A DNA stretch of 62,000 nucleotides, taken from Gnetum montanum. Its lineage: Eukaryota > Streptophyta > Gnetopsida > Gnetales > Gnetaceae. The stretch covers positions 232,811 through 294,810 of the forward strand of contig MNCI01001305.1 of the NCBI GenBank assembly GCA_015680685.1, written 5' to 3'. The first letter of the stretch is position 1. Each line of letters opens with the position of its first letter. Shown in pieces: positions 1 through 12,664 of the stretch. The translations under genes were made by a program, and so were the position numbers. Under the pieces are notes generated by a model. It did no database searches. It saw nothing but the letters and a program-made list of their open reading frames with translations, and had not been told where the DNA came from.

Positions 1-186
1 TCACTTGGGGAATGAGGTTTTGACCACTTATGAGGCATTTTTCAGCCCAAAAAGTGTAAATTATGGGAAATTTCTCATTGTGGATTACAATTTTCACATT
101 TATAATGAAGTCTTGCATTAGGTTTTATGGGGTGAAAGCTAGATGAAGAAGACTGGTTATAACATGTAAAATTTTATGGTGTTTCA
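1..186 (-). mobile_element. LTR start of element E, cut by the window edge
   Basis: On the minus strand this begins TGAAACACCATAAAATTTTA, the same LTR start as elements A, B and F. It continues with the block seen in the LTRs of A and F (a Met-rich AT-rich segment ending near ACTTGGGGAAT). The rest of the element or solo LTR lies left of the window. It abuts the last 57 bases of a plus-strand LTR at 187, so E appears to have inserted into the 5' LTR of A. No coding capacity is visible. Confidence 0.7.
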
Positions 187-243
187 AGGCTATTTCACCT
201 AAAAGTTTTTATTTTCTAGCAATCAAATATTTTAGATGTTACA
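187..243 (+). repeat. Residual 3' end of the 5' LTR of element A
   Basis: The stretch ends TTTTAGATGTTACA, matching the end of the 3' LTR of A at 13929, and is preceded by a matching TTTTCTAGCAA segment. Everything upstream in this LTR has been displaced by E. The last bases CA are the expected LTR terminus. Confidence 0.7.
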
Positions 244-248
244 GTTTC

Positions 249-267
249 TAACATTAGAAGGATGGAC
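249..267 (+). promoter_or_regulatory. Decayed primer-binding site of element A
   Basis: The sequence CTAACATTAGAAGGATGG just inside the LTR aligns with the better kept sites of B (TGGCACTAGAAGAAGGACC) and C (TGGTGCTAGAAGGAGGGCC). The TGG that pairs with the tRNA CCA end is mutated here. The tRNA species cannot be named from sequence alone. Confidence 0.5.
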
Positions 268-1374
268 TCCACATAAATTTGTGGCCTAAACATTCTCCAA
301 AACCAAATCTTCCACATTTTAAACTTTAAAACCTGCAAATATCTACCATCAAACCCAACATTGGTGTTCAATTTCCTATAAATAATACCTAGCATAGTTG
401 TTATGGGTAATTTTGATTATTGCATTATTTTCATAGTAGTTGCTAGATTCTTTGAAGCTAGTGTGGTGTACACTAAAACTTGTAACTATTAATTATTGGA
501 ACATACATTTAGGGTCTAAGGGCTAGTGTAGGTCCATACAACCGCCCAAATCCATATGCCATGAAATTTTATAGAAAGCCAATGTAGACACTTCCAGGAC
601 TCCAGCATAATCCTTGGTAAACCCAAAATTTTACATTCAATTCTTCAAAACCAACACACCTCCTTTAGGAGGAAATATTCACAACTTGGTTTCACTAAGC
701 AAAACCATCTTTCACTGCCTACCCCAATGTAGTTAGTTGGGCAATACAGTGGTCTACTGCACCCCCTCCAACATAGATCCTATTGGTAAAGCCAACATAG
801 TTGGTGTCACCAACTTAAAAACTATCACACCATTTTCCTAGTGTAGTATATACCATTCCCACTACAAACTGCACTACACCTATAGTTGCAGTTTAAACTA
901 TTTTTTCAACCATATCTGGTTACACCTTTGGGTGATTCCATGTGTTGGAATCTTGGTTTAATTAATTAAAAATTAAATCAAACACCCCCACCCTTCCCTT
1001 TTTGCCAGACTACCTAGCGTAGTTTTGGTGGACCAATTACATTTTCTCATCCCCACAAATCCCAGCATTTTTTTTCAACATACCTAGTGTATATTTTGAA
1101 AAATAACATTTTTTTTCTTAGTTGCACAACAAAACCCAATGTAAAATACACCAACAACCTTAAAAAAGAAAACTAGAAACTTACTATTTTTATCACCAAC
1201 ATATTTTTTGAAAAAATACTACCATATCTTTCCAAAACCTAACATATTACAAATAAATATATTTTCCATATTTAAATTTTCACAAGAATTGTTGTACTTT
1301 TTAAAGCTTAGCTTAGCTTTTTCTAGCGTAGATTGATTTTTTTGGTACTATTTCATGCACTTTTGCAAATCAAC

Positions 1375-2035
1375 CATGCTACCACTAGACCTCACATACA
1401 TGGCATCCAAGCAAGATGCAATTTGCATCTATGACCTAGAAGACCCTACGGTCATAGAGCAAAGATAGTCACTTTGATAGAGGGATAAGAACCTAGACTT
1501 TACAATCATCAATGAGGAGTTCTACAACTTCTTCTATGCCAAGATGCAAGTTGGTTTACTCATACCACGATCTGAATTTCATGCTAAGTATCAATTCGAA
1601 ATAATACGTCAAGATGGGAAACAATACATCACATTGTTGTATAATAAAATCCCCATCATTGATTTCTACACACACCTACTCATACAACTAATATATTTTC
1701 ATGATTTTAGTGAGGAAATTTGTTTGAAGAACCACCAATAGGAATAAGAAAAATTCAAGGAAAATTAGAGCTAGACACATTTATCAAAAATGTTTTCCAA
1801 TGGTCAACTTCCCAAGCAACCACCTCTAGCTCTGTAACCCTACTATCCCCTATAGGGTAAGTACCTCAATTTCCTCCTACTTATACCATCATGTTTGGGC
1901 CAACACCTAGCATGGCTAAATAGAAAGCCCAACCTCTTTCCCCATTGACCTCCTTGTTCTCATCAATTCTCTTTGCCACATAACCTTACTTTTCTCATCT
2001 AGCCTTGGTGATGTCTACCTCACCACCTCCCTTTG
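1375..2035 (+). pseudogene. gag: gag N-terminal part of element A
   Basis: An ATG at 1375 opens a frame with several stops. The clearest piece, 1544-1741, contains EFHAKYQFEIIRQDGKQYIT followed by a KIPI...LLIQLI segment. These align with the gag N-terminal regions of B (about 20310-20450) and C (47345-47225), which have the pattern DLHELKEKHSFKF and FVPT...PLTQ...LLDQLI. From 1800 the translation becomes rich in Pro, Ser and Thr, as in the linker of B and C gag. The frame is lost near 2040, where an unassigned stretch begins; gag similarity resumes only after about 5150. This is a retroelement capsid-precursor relic and is non-functional. Confidence 0.6.
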
Positions 2036-2039
2036 TCAT

Positions 2040-5000
2040 GCTAGCTGTACCATGTTGGCACATTTTGGCCATTTCATGGAATAGGTTGGCATGATAAAAT
2101 TGATTAAAGGTTTTTTCAATATAATAATTGAGAATTGGACGTCATAGTAATGTTTATTGACAGCAAAAGTAGAGACACTAGAAAAAGGAAATTTGTCAAA
2201 CACTTTGTATATACTCTGCATTTGAATCAGCAATGAAAACTAGAAAAACAAGAATAGGTTATGAGCAACGGTTTTAGAAGAAAAAAAGCAAGACAAGCAT
2301 CAAGAATATATCAAAATCTTGCCAATATTATCACCCAAATCATACAACAGTTGTCCCTGATTCAAAAATTAAATAAAAAAATTAGAAAGAAAAACGCAGG
2401 AAGCCCTAGGTAAATCTGGGGCAAATATTTCGAGCAATTAGAACCCTAAACCACAATTATCATTTGCTCTTGGAACTTGAAAAAGAAAAAGAAGATCTCC
2501 TTCAATAATCCACAGTATACAGAGAGTGGAGTCTTTGCATAGAAGGGCAAAAACGCAATAGGGTTTCTAGCTCGTATTTGATAGAGCACTAGGGCATGGT
2601 AGTGAAATAAACTACAAGAAAAATGTAGTGCGTAACCGCAGCTGACGAAAATCTGAAATCGTGGTAGACAAGGGCATCCTACCAAGAATCTGATCCTAGA
2701 AATTTAGTGAATGTAGAGCATACATGGAGGTCTCGCTAGGAACGATGGTTGTAATCATTTCCATTACACCTTTAGCTCCGCTGGTGTAGGGCACGTACAG
2801 TTCGTGCAAAAATTGCTAGGATGCTCAGCATAGTTTCAAACCTTCTGATACTGAATAACTGTAGCTAAAAATAGAGCTTCAATGTATCTAGACAACACCA
2901 GTGACTCAAAATTGGCAACTACCGAAGTAGGGATGAATTTTCAGTTCTTCTAGCAACAATACCACACTTGAAAATGGTGAAATTCTTCATTTCTTTCTTG
3001 CAGTTTTTTAACTTGCAAGCACAAGAATGATCAAAGAGCTACACGAAGTTGGTGATGCTAGATCTGGGCAATGAAAAGTCCCCTCATAATCATGGACGAT
3101 GTAGACTTGGATGAGGCACTTAACTTGACCAATATCGGCATTTACTGCAACATGAAGCAAGAGTGTATGGCAGGGTCACGTGTATTCATGCAGAAGAGAA
3201 GAAATTAATTACAATCAGGTCATGGAAAAATCCATAACTTTGGTTCGCTAACAAATTTTGGGCAACTTAGTCAAGCCTAGGATTATGTGTGGTTAAGAGG
3301 TTTTCCAGCATGAGCATGCTAGTAGCGTTGGTCGTGCTTACCAATGGTGCCTTCATGCTAAACCTAGACTACGACAACCACTACATCTATGAAATCATCC
3401 ATACAGATGGTCACTATTCTCAAGGACAGCACAAACTACATAATGTCAACCAATGCTTCACATGACATGACACTCACTTTGTGTTGAAAATACATATATA
3501 TTTATATATCAACCCATCCATGTATGCATCAACTCCATGGTTACTATCTCTACTACTATGATTTAAATAGCAATAAAATATTTTATGATTTAAAAAAGAA
3601 AATAAAGTTATGGGACAACTGTTCAAAGTCCCATGTGAATTGAACACTTTTCAATTATGATCATGGTGGTTGCAACTACAAGATATTCATCACCTATAAA
3701 CATTTAACCCTATGGTGAATATAGCCACTAGATACTTGGCTTCATTTTAAGTTTCCTATAAATGTTGTAATTTCATGGCAATTGTAGCCTCTTAATTGAA
3801 ATGGTGGTTATAACCACTACAAAGGCCACTTGTCAACTACAACTTTTTTATCTCCATGGTGACCACTTGGAAACTGAATGGGCCACTTGGAAACTAAATG
3901 GGACACTTGTCAATTGCAGCGTTTTTATCTCTATGGTGGTTATAACCACCCATAATGTTTGTAACTTACCTCACCTTCTCATGATGATTGTAACTACCTT
4001 GAGGTTACTATAAAAGGGCTTCAAGGGTAGGAAGGAAGGGGTCTCTAGGAGGTGGCTCTTGCTCTAGGTCTTGGTGGCTGTGGAGAAGAGCATTTGTAAA
4101 GAAGACATTATGAAAGATTGCTTGTAAGATGACTTATTAAAGACAACATTTCAGCCTCTTTTTCATAGTCCTGTGAGTTATGATTTTGTTTTTATTTTAT
4201 TCTGTTTAAATTATTTACCTAGTAGTTTAGATAGTATCATGCTTGGCAAGTAATTTTGGAATTTTTAGATTGCTCTCATTGTTCTTGTTGCATGATAGAA
4301 AATTTCTATTAAAATTTTGCCATAGAAGAGCTTGTGTTTGAAATCCTTAAGAGCATTTTAGTAGTGAATTTTATTATTGTGCAATGTATAAGAACCGCTA
4401 TTGAGATTGTTGTAAGAGAGCCTCTGCATGTAGTCAAGCCGTTGAACGATTCAATAGTCAAGAGGATTCAGAAAATCTTTGGTATTTTGATAGGACCATA
4501 ATAGCTTCTTTTATCTTTAAATTCAATCTCTGTGGTATTTCAATCATAAATTGTCAAGTATTTTGAAGGTTCTGTTGAATGCAATTGTTGACATCCATTA
4601 TCTAGCCAAAATAGAGTCTCGTACATGATAGTTTACGCAGCATTTTTTTTGGTAGCATAGTAGGATTGTCTTGAAAAAATTGCTTATTTGAGCCTTGGAA
4701 GTTTGAACAATTCGTAGTTATTGAATTTTTGATATCTTTATTGTGAAGTGTTTACTTGTATCATTTTACCTTGTTTAAATATTTGATATCTTTACACACA
4801 TCTGCTTTCTTTTTCTATTCTTTCTATTTCCATTGAATCTCACTCTATTTCTAGTTTTCTTGTGGAACTATCTCTTTCTCTGGGGAAAATTAGAAGTAGA
4901 TTTGCAGAGTTGTGCTCAAATGTTTTTTGCAAAACTTTATTTGTTACAAGTAGGTATTATAAGGACCACATAGACTAGGCAATTGAACAAAATAGGAACT

Positions 5001-5150
5001 CTCAACAACTCACAGTACTTTGCAAAGTTAGCTGAATATCTTTAAGATAAGTCATTTATAGTTTTACACACAACCCAATCGTTTCATTTTTCACAATAGC
5101 ACACACACATACTCACATTAACTACTGAGTCTATTTGGAGGTATCTAGGC
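2040..5150. other. Unassigned insertion-like stretch inside the gag of A
   Basis: This 3.1-kb AT-rich stretch separates two parts of one gag. No coding similarity was seen on either strand; the short frames present look like chance. It includes an LTR-like or promoter-like stretch at 3484-4200. No clear terminal repeats or target duplication were recognised, so the class of the insertion is unknown. Confidence 0.45.
3484..4200 (+). promoter_or_regulatory. LTR-like promoter region with direct repeats and TATA box
   Basis: A TATAAAAG box lies at 4009-4016. Upstream are direct repeats: ATGGTGGTTATAACCAC at about 3801 and 3933, CACTTGTCAA at about 3827 and 3904, and a tandem CCACTTGGAAACTAAATGGG-like pair at 3873-3912. 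Repeats upstream of a TATA box are typical of LTR U3 regions. The left edge may be the TGTTGAAAATACAT at 3482. No paired LTR was identified, so this may be a solo LTR. Confidence 0.35.
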
Positions 5151-5154
5151 CTTG

Positions 5155-7230
5155 GTGTTGCCAGAGACCAGCAAGCACCTAAATCCTGTTCGAGGACACT
5201 CGTTGGTGGTCACGTCCCAAACGGTCGCCAACAAATCGTCATTAGGGCCCCAAGCAACACATGACTCTCATACTCCCTTTGCTTCCTTCATTTCAGATAT
5301 CCCAACTCAAAACTCTTTCTCCTTAATTAACCCACTATGACAATGATCACACAACCTCTTCCCTCTATGCCAACATCAATTATACAATCTCAAACCACTC
5401 AACTTCCTTCACAACCATCAACATAAATACTAAAGCCTATAGGGATGCCACAAGGCTTAGATCAAGCCTTTTAAATGATCTAAGGTCCTTACCAAAGAGC
5501 TACAAAAACTAAAAGTCATGACAACTCAAATAGTTAAGGTTCTAGACTATTACCAAGATGATCCTATAAGCCCTATGCTACCTCAAATAACATTACCCAT
5601 AGGCATGCCCATACCAAACTTCACCAAATATAATGGTAAAGGGGATCCCAATGCACACTTGATCACCTTCCTATCTAAGTACCTTTTTGCAAGTTTTACC
5701 ACATACAATACTGAGGATTTTCCCCATGTCCCTTAAGGAAAAGCTCTAGATTAGTACCAAACCTTACCTAGAGATTCTATTTCTTTTCTTGAAGACTTAA
5801 TAATCCAATTTGTCAACCACTTTAGCTATAGCATGATGTCAAATGCCACATTGGATCAACTAAAGAAGGTGAAGTAGGAGTTACTTGAACTAGTCAAAAG
5901 CTTCATTCAAAGATAAAACTTAATAGTTAACAAGATTCCACAGCCTATTGCTGAAACTCACCTCTTGGCCATCTACAAGGGAGTAGTAAATGGCTTTATC
6001 AAGTCAAAGCTTTACTACCTAGATCCCCAATCACTAGGCTAAGCCTTTTTGCAAACTAAGAACATCAAGGAGGAAACTAAGGCTAGCAACAATCCATCCT
6101 ATGTAGCATGTAAAAACCAACATGCAAGGAGGAAGAGAAATAAAACTAGATAAGAACATACAACCATGGCTGTAGTAACAAAAGAGTCAAAACAAGGGGA
6201 AAGGTGAGGATCACTACCATGTAACATATGCTAGAGACTCATCACAACCATCCACTTCCTACATTCCAAATTAACCAAGACAAAAATTTTAGCAAAAGAA
6301 TAGATCTAAGTACACAAGGATGCCTATAAAGCCCTCTAAGCTTTTAGAATAGTTGCTTAAAAACAACCACATAGAACATAAGCAACTATCCAAGGAAGCT
6401 TGTTGAGGCATGATTATCTTTGTGACATAAATAGAGACCCAACATTAGTGACCAAAGATAATTTGAAGCTATTGAGGTACTTTATATAAGATAGGTATTG
6501 CCATTATCATAAAATGGCCAGTCATGACACTAATTTTTGATTAGCATTAAATATGACCTTCAAAAGATGATAGACTATGGAGATTTGGTGTTAAATGGGT
6601 TCAACTCTCTAGGAAGTAATAAAAACTCATATACTAAAGCCTCAATCATAGAAACCAAATAGTCCAATCCTCCTAGGAAACCATTTGTTACCAAAGTACC
6701 ACCAAAATCCCAAAATACAAAGCCTAGTGAGCCCTTCATCATACAAGTATCACCTCCTCCAGCCTCTAAGAGGCCTTTCATCATATGTGTTCCATATTTA
6801 GTGGCATCAACATCACAACCCATACCATGAGTTACCTATCCTTCAAAGCCTAAGAAACCATGTGTTATCAAGGTCCCTTCACCTCCAATAAGAAAGACCA
6901 TGATAACCCATGATCAAAGCCCATCTATAGTGGTCAAAAACTCAGAGGTTAGCAAGAAATCATCACTACAAAGGTGACAAAAGCAACTTGTCACCAAACC
7001 AACCAAAAAGCCCACTAAAGGTATCCAATGATGAAAGGATTCAAAGAAAGTTAGCCAATTGAGGTCTACATCATAATAAACTACACCATGGAAAAAGGAC
7101 CCAAGGCACATAAACTGAAACCTAAGCCATAAACCCTAGGAAGGTTGGAAGAAGTTATGATAACCAAGGCTGAAAGATCACATGCTAAGGAAAATAATTT
7201 TATCACAACGATAGAACAAGCCAAATGGTT
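5155..7230 (+). pseudogene. gag: gag C-terminal part of element A
   Basis: The best segment (5518-5736) reads DYYQDDPISP...FTKYNGKGDPNAHLITF, matching B (about 21300-21430, FYHDDPISLAIP and FTKYNGEGNPNAHLVTF) and C (46350-46250). Similarity continues through stops: ALD*YQTLPRDS, QPIAETHLLAIYKGVVNGFIKSKLYYL and, near 6497-6540, a decayed zinc-knuckle-like RYCHYHKMASHDTN. In B the same site reads CDYHQLCGHNMNYC. A Pro/Ser-rich linker follows, then YDLVMTSTTHWNAL (7260-7305), shared with B and C just before protease. At least ten stops or shifts are present. Confidence 0.7.
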
Positions 7231-7487
7231 CCTAAAACAAAAGAACATATCATCAAACTTGTATGACTTGGTCATGACTTCTACTACTCATTGGAATGCA
7301 CTAGCTCAAGTGTTGACTTCTATCCCTATGAGTAGAGACATGCTAGCTAACAAGAAATCAATCCACTCTGTCATTGAGTAATCTTCACTTAGGGAAAACG
7401 AGCATCAACCAATGCTCAACTTTCATGACAATGAAGTGAATATTGACTCTTAAAATAGATAAGTTCTATATGCTCCTCTCCTCATTC

Positions 7488-7800
7488 ATATATGTGTTGG
7501 CAAGTACAAGGTTCATCGTTTTCATGTGGATGATGGGATGAAAACTAATGTGATACCATTTCTGTTGTTAATAAATTAGACTTAACCACGAACATCCATG
7601 AAACCACTACCTCAATGTTTAAATCATTCAACAGGTCATAAGTAGTGGTATCTCCTTGGATTTCATAGCCAATGAGCAATTCCCTACATCTTCCAACTTC
7701 CTAGTGGTTGAAGAGACACCTGGCTTCAACTAGATCTTAGGAAGACCATGGTTAGCTAATCTTTGCATGCTTTCATCTCCTATATATTAGAAGATTCACT
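7488..7800 (+). pseudogene. Aspartic protease remnant of element A
   Basis: FHVDDGMKTNVIPF (about 7518-7560) aligns with VHIDDKATTNVIPF in B and VHVDDGAVTNVISF in C, the active-site loop of a retropepsin-like protease. A decayed counterpart of the LILGRSWL motif lies near 7735-7755. Frame shifts and stops separate the pieces, so the enzyme is inactive. No RT follows. Confidence 0.6.
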
Positions 7801-8239
7801 TTCCATACAAGGATGAAAAAATTGTAATCCATGAAGACAATGTGTCAATACTATTAGTTAACTATGTCATCATGGAATGAGGTTTAGAGCTGGAGTTTCA
7901 AGAGGAATCTCCTAAAACTCAAGCTAGGGCTAGGACCAAGAGCAAAACGAATGAAACTAACAACAATGAGGCCAAAATCATGAACCCTACAACATTGAGT
8001 AGGCAACAAACACACCTAACAATTAGCATATTAAATGAAAATCATGATGAGCATGGGATCATGCAAAGGAAGCCCTTTGATTTATCAAGAGTCAAGCAAC
8101 AAATGTATCATAGATATATTATCCCTTCTTTTGTTAATAGAAACATTTTTACTTTGCAAAATTAAACCACGTTTTATGATTTTTTTTATCCTTATATGCC
8201 CTTTCTACATTTTCCCATACTTGCTAGTCAAGTATGGAC

Positions 8240-8340
8240 CTCAGCCCGCTAAGACTTAAAACTAACAATATTATGATCTGCTAAGGCCTAAAACTAGTGA
8301 CATTATGGCTTGTCAAGGTCTAAAAATGGTAAATTAGTAT
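8240..8340 (+). repeat. Hairpin-motif array after protease of A
   Basis: Three diverged units read CCCGCTAAGACTTAAAACTAAC, TCTGCTAAGGCCTAAAACTAGT and TTGTCAAGGTCTAAAAATGG. The same motif follows the protease module in B (24060-24262) and C (43585-43650), in the same orientation relative to the element. A single further unit lies at about 10648-10690. Confidence 0.65.
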
Positions 8341-8629
8341 CATTTGTTCCTTCTATTTCTCATATATTTACAATGTGACCTGTTACACCTTGTTTTACAG
8401 CCTTGCATTTCATTTTCAAACTTTGCTTTGTAACTTTGCATTTTATAGTCATTTTAATTGATAGCCTTTTACACCAAAAATTAAAAAATCATATAAAAAT
8501 TTAAAACATGAAAATTGATTGAAAATTATCATCTTTAATAACACAAACCATTGTACAAAGTTTCCACCATAGTTTATCTTTACTCTCATAATTTAGACAT
8601 AGTTTAGGATGGTCAGCAAAACTTATACA

Positions 8630-10640
8630 CTGCCTAGAATATTTATATCATATAGATGGGTTTTCACTAGCTTCCTTGAGTTTAAATTACTCAAAAATTG
8701 ACTAGTGGAAGCCTAGAGACCTAGGGCATAACATAAGCCTAAGCTCTAGCCACTTTTAAACCCCTAAAACCTAAATTCAAGCCTTGAAAGATAGGTACAC
8801 TAAGGAACTACACTAGCCAAAGTAGTTCCAGTGTAGTTGCTCATACAGGTGACTTTTCACCAGCTTTCTTGAGTTCAAATGACTTAAAAATTGGTTAGTG
8901 GAAGCCCATAGGCCTAGGGCATGACATAAGCCCAAGATCTAATGACTTTTCAACTCTTAAAAGCTAAATTTAGGCCTTGAAAATTGGGCAGACTGAGGAA
9001 CTATGCTATCCAATGTAGATGCCCTATCAATACCTAATAATAAGTCATAAACATATCAACTTGATCTCCAGACTAATCATCTAAATCCCAAACCCTAGTA
9101 GGAACCTCTAACAGCTCTAAAACTTTATAAAACCCATCAAAATATGCCAAAAATCATTTTTCTTGGATGAACTATGCTAGAAGGCACTCCAACTATGCTG
9201 GCCAGTGTAATCCTAGCATAATTAGCATTGGTTTGTCCATCAAATGTCTCAAATAACCTTCAAACTAACATTTCCTAACCTTTACATCCCCCAAAGCCTC
9301 TGATGATCCTACAATGTCAAACAATAAAGCAAAAACAAGTTAAATCCCACTTCCACCTTGGAACTACACTAGGGATGATCCTAACTACACTGGCCAATAT
9401 AGTCCCAGTGTAGTTGATTGGAGTTTGAATATCAAATGCCAAAAATATCCTTCAAAGTGACATATCCTAGCCTTCACACCTTCCTGAGTCTCTGTGACTC
9501 TAAACTACCAAACAATGAAACACAAATCAATTAAAATACACCTCAACCTTAGAGCTATGCTATGCATAATCTCATCTATGATGGCTAGAGTACTTCCAAT
9601 GTTCTTGGTTAAAAATATTTAATAATATGCTACTAACATGTTAAATAAACTTCCTAATGCATCATTCTAGTTCCCAAATGTTAGTAGAGCCTTCAAAGAC
9701 TACTAAACCCTCAAAATTGAGTCAAAAATGGCTAAAACTTATCATACACCCCACACCTATGCTAGGACCACACTAACAAGTGTAGTCCAAGGGTGTATGG
9801 CCATATTTGCACTCAAAAAATCATCAAAACTAATCATTTTGAGTCTAAAACCTAGCTATGAACTCTAGTAACCCTAGGAATGTAAGAACTTGGTCAATTG
9901 ATTACAAAAACCAACCAAAAGCTAGGGTAGACCCGAACTACACTAGATAACATAGTCCTAGTGTAGTTCTTTCTACAAGGTAGCTTTACTAACATCACAA
10001 CACTTAAAATGACCTAAAACTTGATTTGAGAAGTCAAAAACCCTGAAACCTTGAATCCAGCTACATTTTGGCCTTGTTCTAAGCATGAAAAGCCTAAATT
10101 TTAATCTAGATATATTGAGGCCACCTCTAACTATGTTGGCTAGCATGGTCATGGGGTGTTTGTGTGAAAACTTTAATTGAAGTAGTCTGTTTTAACCTCA
10201 AAATGACTAGTTCAACCTTTCCAAGATCTTGAGTTGTCCTACGAAGCTAATGGAATATTAATTTCAATACTGGAAAACCAAAAATCCATTTTTCTCATGG
10301 AATTATAGTGAGGCTACACTAGCTAGTGTAGTCCCAGTGTAGTTGGCAGTCTTGACATGATGTGTAACTCCTAGGGAGTCAAAACGACATCAAAATTCAC
10401 CAATCTCCAACCTTAATCCACTACGCCAACCATAAAAATCATCAAGACCCCAAAACTAATCATAACAAACCTTAGAACCAACATGTTGATACCAACTACA
10501 TTGAAGCATACCCCAACTACTTTGGCCAATGTAGTCCCAATTGAGCTGCAACATAATTATAAGAAAAAGCTTCATTTCTAACTTCAAATAGCCTTGAAAT
10601 GACCACACCAAGTGCCCAAACACCCTCATCAAACCAGTAG
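8630..10640 (+). repeat. Degenerate ~190-bp tandem array with palindromic cores
   Basis: About ten units are recognised by a core such as AACTACACTGGCCAATATAG...CAGTGTAGTTG at about 8800, 8990, 9165, 9360, 9550, 9760, 9930, 10120, 10300 and 10490. Neighbouring units also share flanks: TTTTCACTAGCTTCCTTGAG (8655) recurs as TTTTCACCAGCTTTCTTGAG (8853), and CCTAGGGCATAACATAAGCC recurs at about 8915. The array lies where B and C hold the spacer with the antisense gene. No frame is conserved between units. Confidence 0.7.
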
Positions 10641-12650
10641 ATATTTACTATGGCCTGCTAAGGCCTAAAACTGGCAAACTCTGACCCAAGTTGATCAAAA
10701 ATTAACCAAGTGTCACCACCTATCTCCCACCTTGACTAGTTTGGCCTTATTCCATTGTATCTTGACTTGTCCTAACCTTGATGTACAATTATGACCCTTA
10801 TTTTCTTATCATTTAGTATCATTTGGCTTTGCACCCCTCATGTTCATAACATTTGTTCCTACTGAACCTCATTTTCTAACATATGACACCATTTGTACTT
10901 TAGTTGGCTTTGTTCAACTTTAGTTAATGTCATGGAACATCAATACAAATTTGTTTAACCTTACCCAACTTTATTTCATGAAATTTGATTTTCATATAGC
11001 CTTAGTTAACTACCATTTATCCTTTGTTTCACACTATTTACTCTAACTTACCACGTATAGCCTTTGTTAACCATGATTGAAACTTATTTGCTCTTTTCTC
11101 TAATGTGTTTTGACTCATATATGCATTATTATTAATGTATTGTACATTATTTAACAATTTTATTATATAGGTACCACTTAATGTGATTATGTTATCATGC
11201 ATGAATGAGCTAGGATGATAAGGAAGCAAATTCAGCTACCCTTAAAGCTTAAATAAATCCCTCTCTTGAAGTTGTTAGACCAAGTTGACCTTACATATCC
11301 AAATCTTAAACCTCAAAAATGTTCTATCATATAGCCTCAATAACTTGAAGTAGCCTGATAACCATTGACCTTGAAGCTAGAGACATCACAGAGGATTCCT
11401 AAGTTGAAATTCCCATCTAAATCACAATGGTGAGGATAAAATGCATAGGACCAAGTGACTCACCAGAACTTAATCCTATTCATGACCTCATCAAGCCCTT
11501 GCAATGCAACATTAAGTCCATTACATAGCCCTGATTACATGTAACACTTACATGTTTTCTTATAGATTTGTTTATCATTGTTGATAGGCTACAATGAATG
11601 ATTGATGTTGATGACTCCAATGGTCTATGAAAAGTGAGCCTATAGGCTCTCATTCTCTCAATCTCTCTGTTTGACACAATAAATGAATTGCATGTTTTGT
11701 AAATATGATGCACATCACATAGATCTCTCCATGTTTCATTGATAGTAACCTATGGTTTCTTGGTTCACTTGTCTCATGTTTTCCTATGCATTATTTTTTA
11801 ATGACATATTTTCTTTGTCTTATTTTCTTATTCTCTTGGAGTTATGCTTGCAGGATGAAGCCTAAAGTCATCACAAAGGTAAAACCTCATAACAATGGCA
11901 AGTTACCATGTGACCTTGATGTGTAAGATTTGGTTAGCTTATCTTGTTGTGCCAAGAGTGCTTATTTCACATCACTCCCATTATTCCTCATTGAGCCACC
12001 ATCCTAGAGCTTAACTATAATCTTTCTTATGCTAAACAAAAATGTTGATCTATGTTTAACACTCATGCATTATGGTCATTTGATAGTTCCTTCATCATGT
12101 TTCATCATCAAATTCAATGAATGTAACACATCTCATTCAATGAGAAAACCAAATCAAACTCAACCTTGGTAATTAAACCCAATGAAGGTTTCACAATACC
12201 AAACAAAAGGGAAAGAAAATTTCCAAGAAGCCAAGAGGACAATGAAGACCAAAAGACATATCAACAGCTCCAAACATAAAAAGGGAGAAGCCTAATAGTT
12301 GAAGAAACCTTGGAGTGGAGTGTTGGATTATCAAAAATACTACCAAGAAACCAACACTTTGAAGAACAAAGCATGAAGACCATGTCAACTAATGAGCATG
12401 TCATTGCCATGATATAGCCATGATTTCAACATTGGGAATTCATTGTTGACTCATGTAACCACTTCCTTGTGACCAAATATAACCTTTAACCTATATCACC
12501 TCATCATAATCCTATCTCATCATCATAAGTACTCTTTGGCATGGTTCGACACTATTGAATCAAGAGAAAAGAGGGAATACTAATGATGGACCTATGGTGA
12601 TGTTTTGTATTCTTTGTCAATGTCTCTCAAGTCAATCCTCAAAACATCAA
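10640..12650. other. Non-coding 3' part of element A
   Basis: No reverse transcriptase, integrase or other domain was seen. The last 800 bases (about 11870-12650) match, in inverted orientation, the 3' leader of D (14040-14870) and of F (16643-16960), for example the stretch around a short duplicated CTCATCATAATCC block. It is therefore the conserved 3' untranslated part of this family. Confidence 0.55.
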
Positions 12651-12664
12651 CAAAGAGAGACCAA
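12651..12664 (+). promoter_or_regulatory. Polypurine tract of element A
   Basis: CAAAGAGAGACCAA sits directly before the LTR start TGAAACACC. The same block precedes the 3' LTRs of B, C, D and F. It primes plus-strand DNA synthesis in LTR retrotransposons. Confidence 0.7.

Noticed and set aside
8630-10640. CRISPR-like array
   Set aside because: The units are long, degenerate and lack constant short repeats with unique spacers; the context is a plant retroelement.
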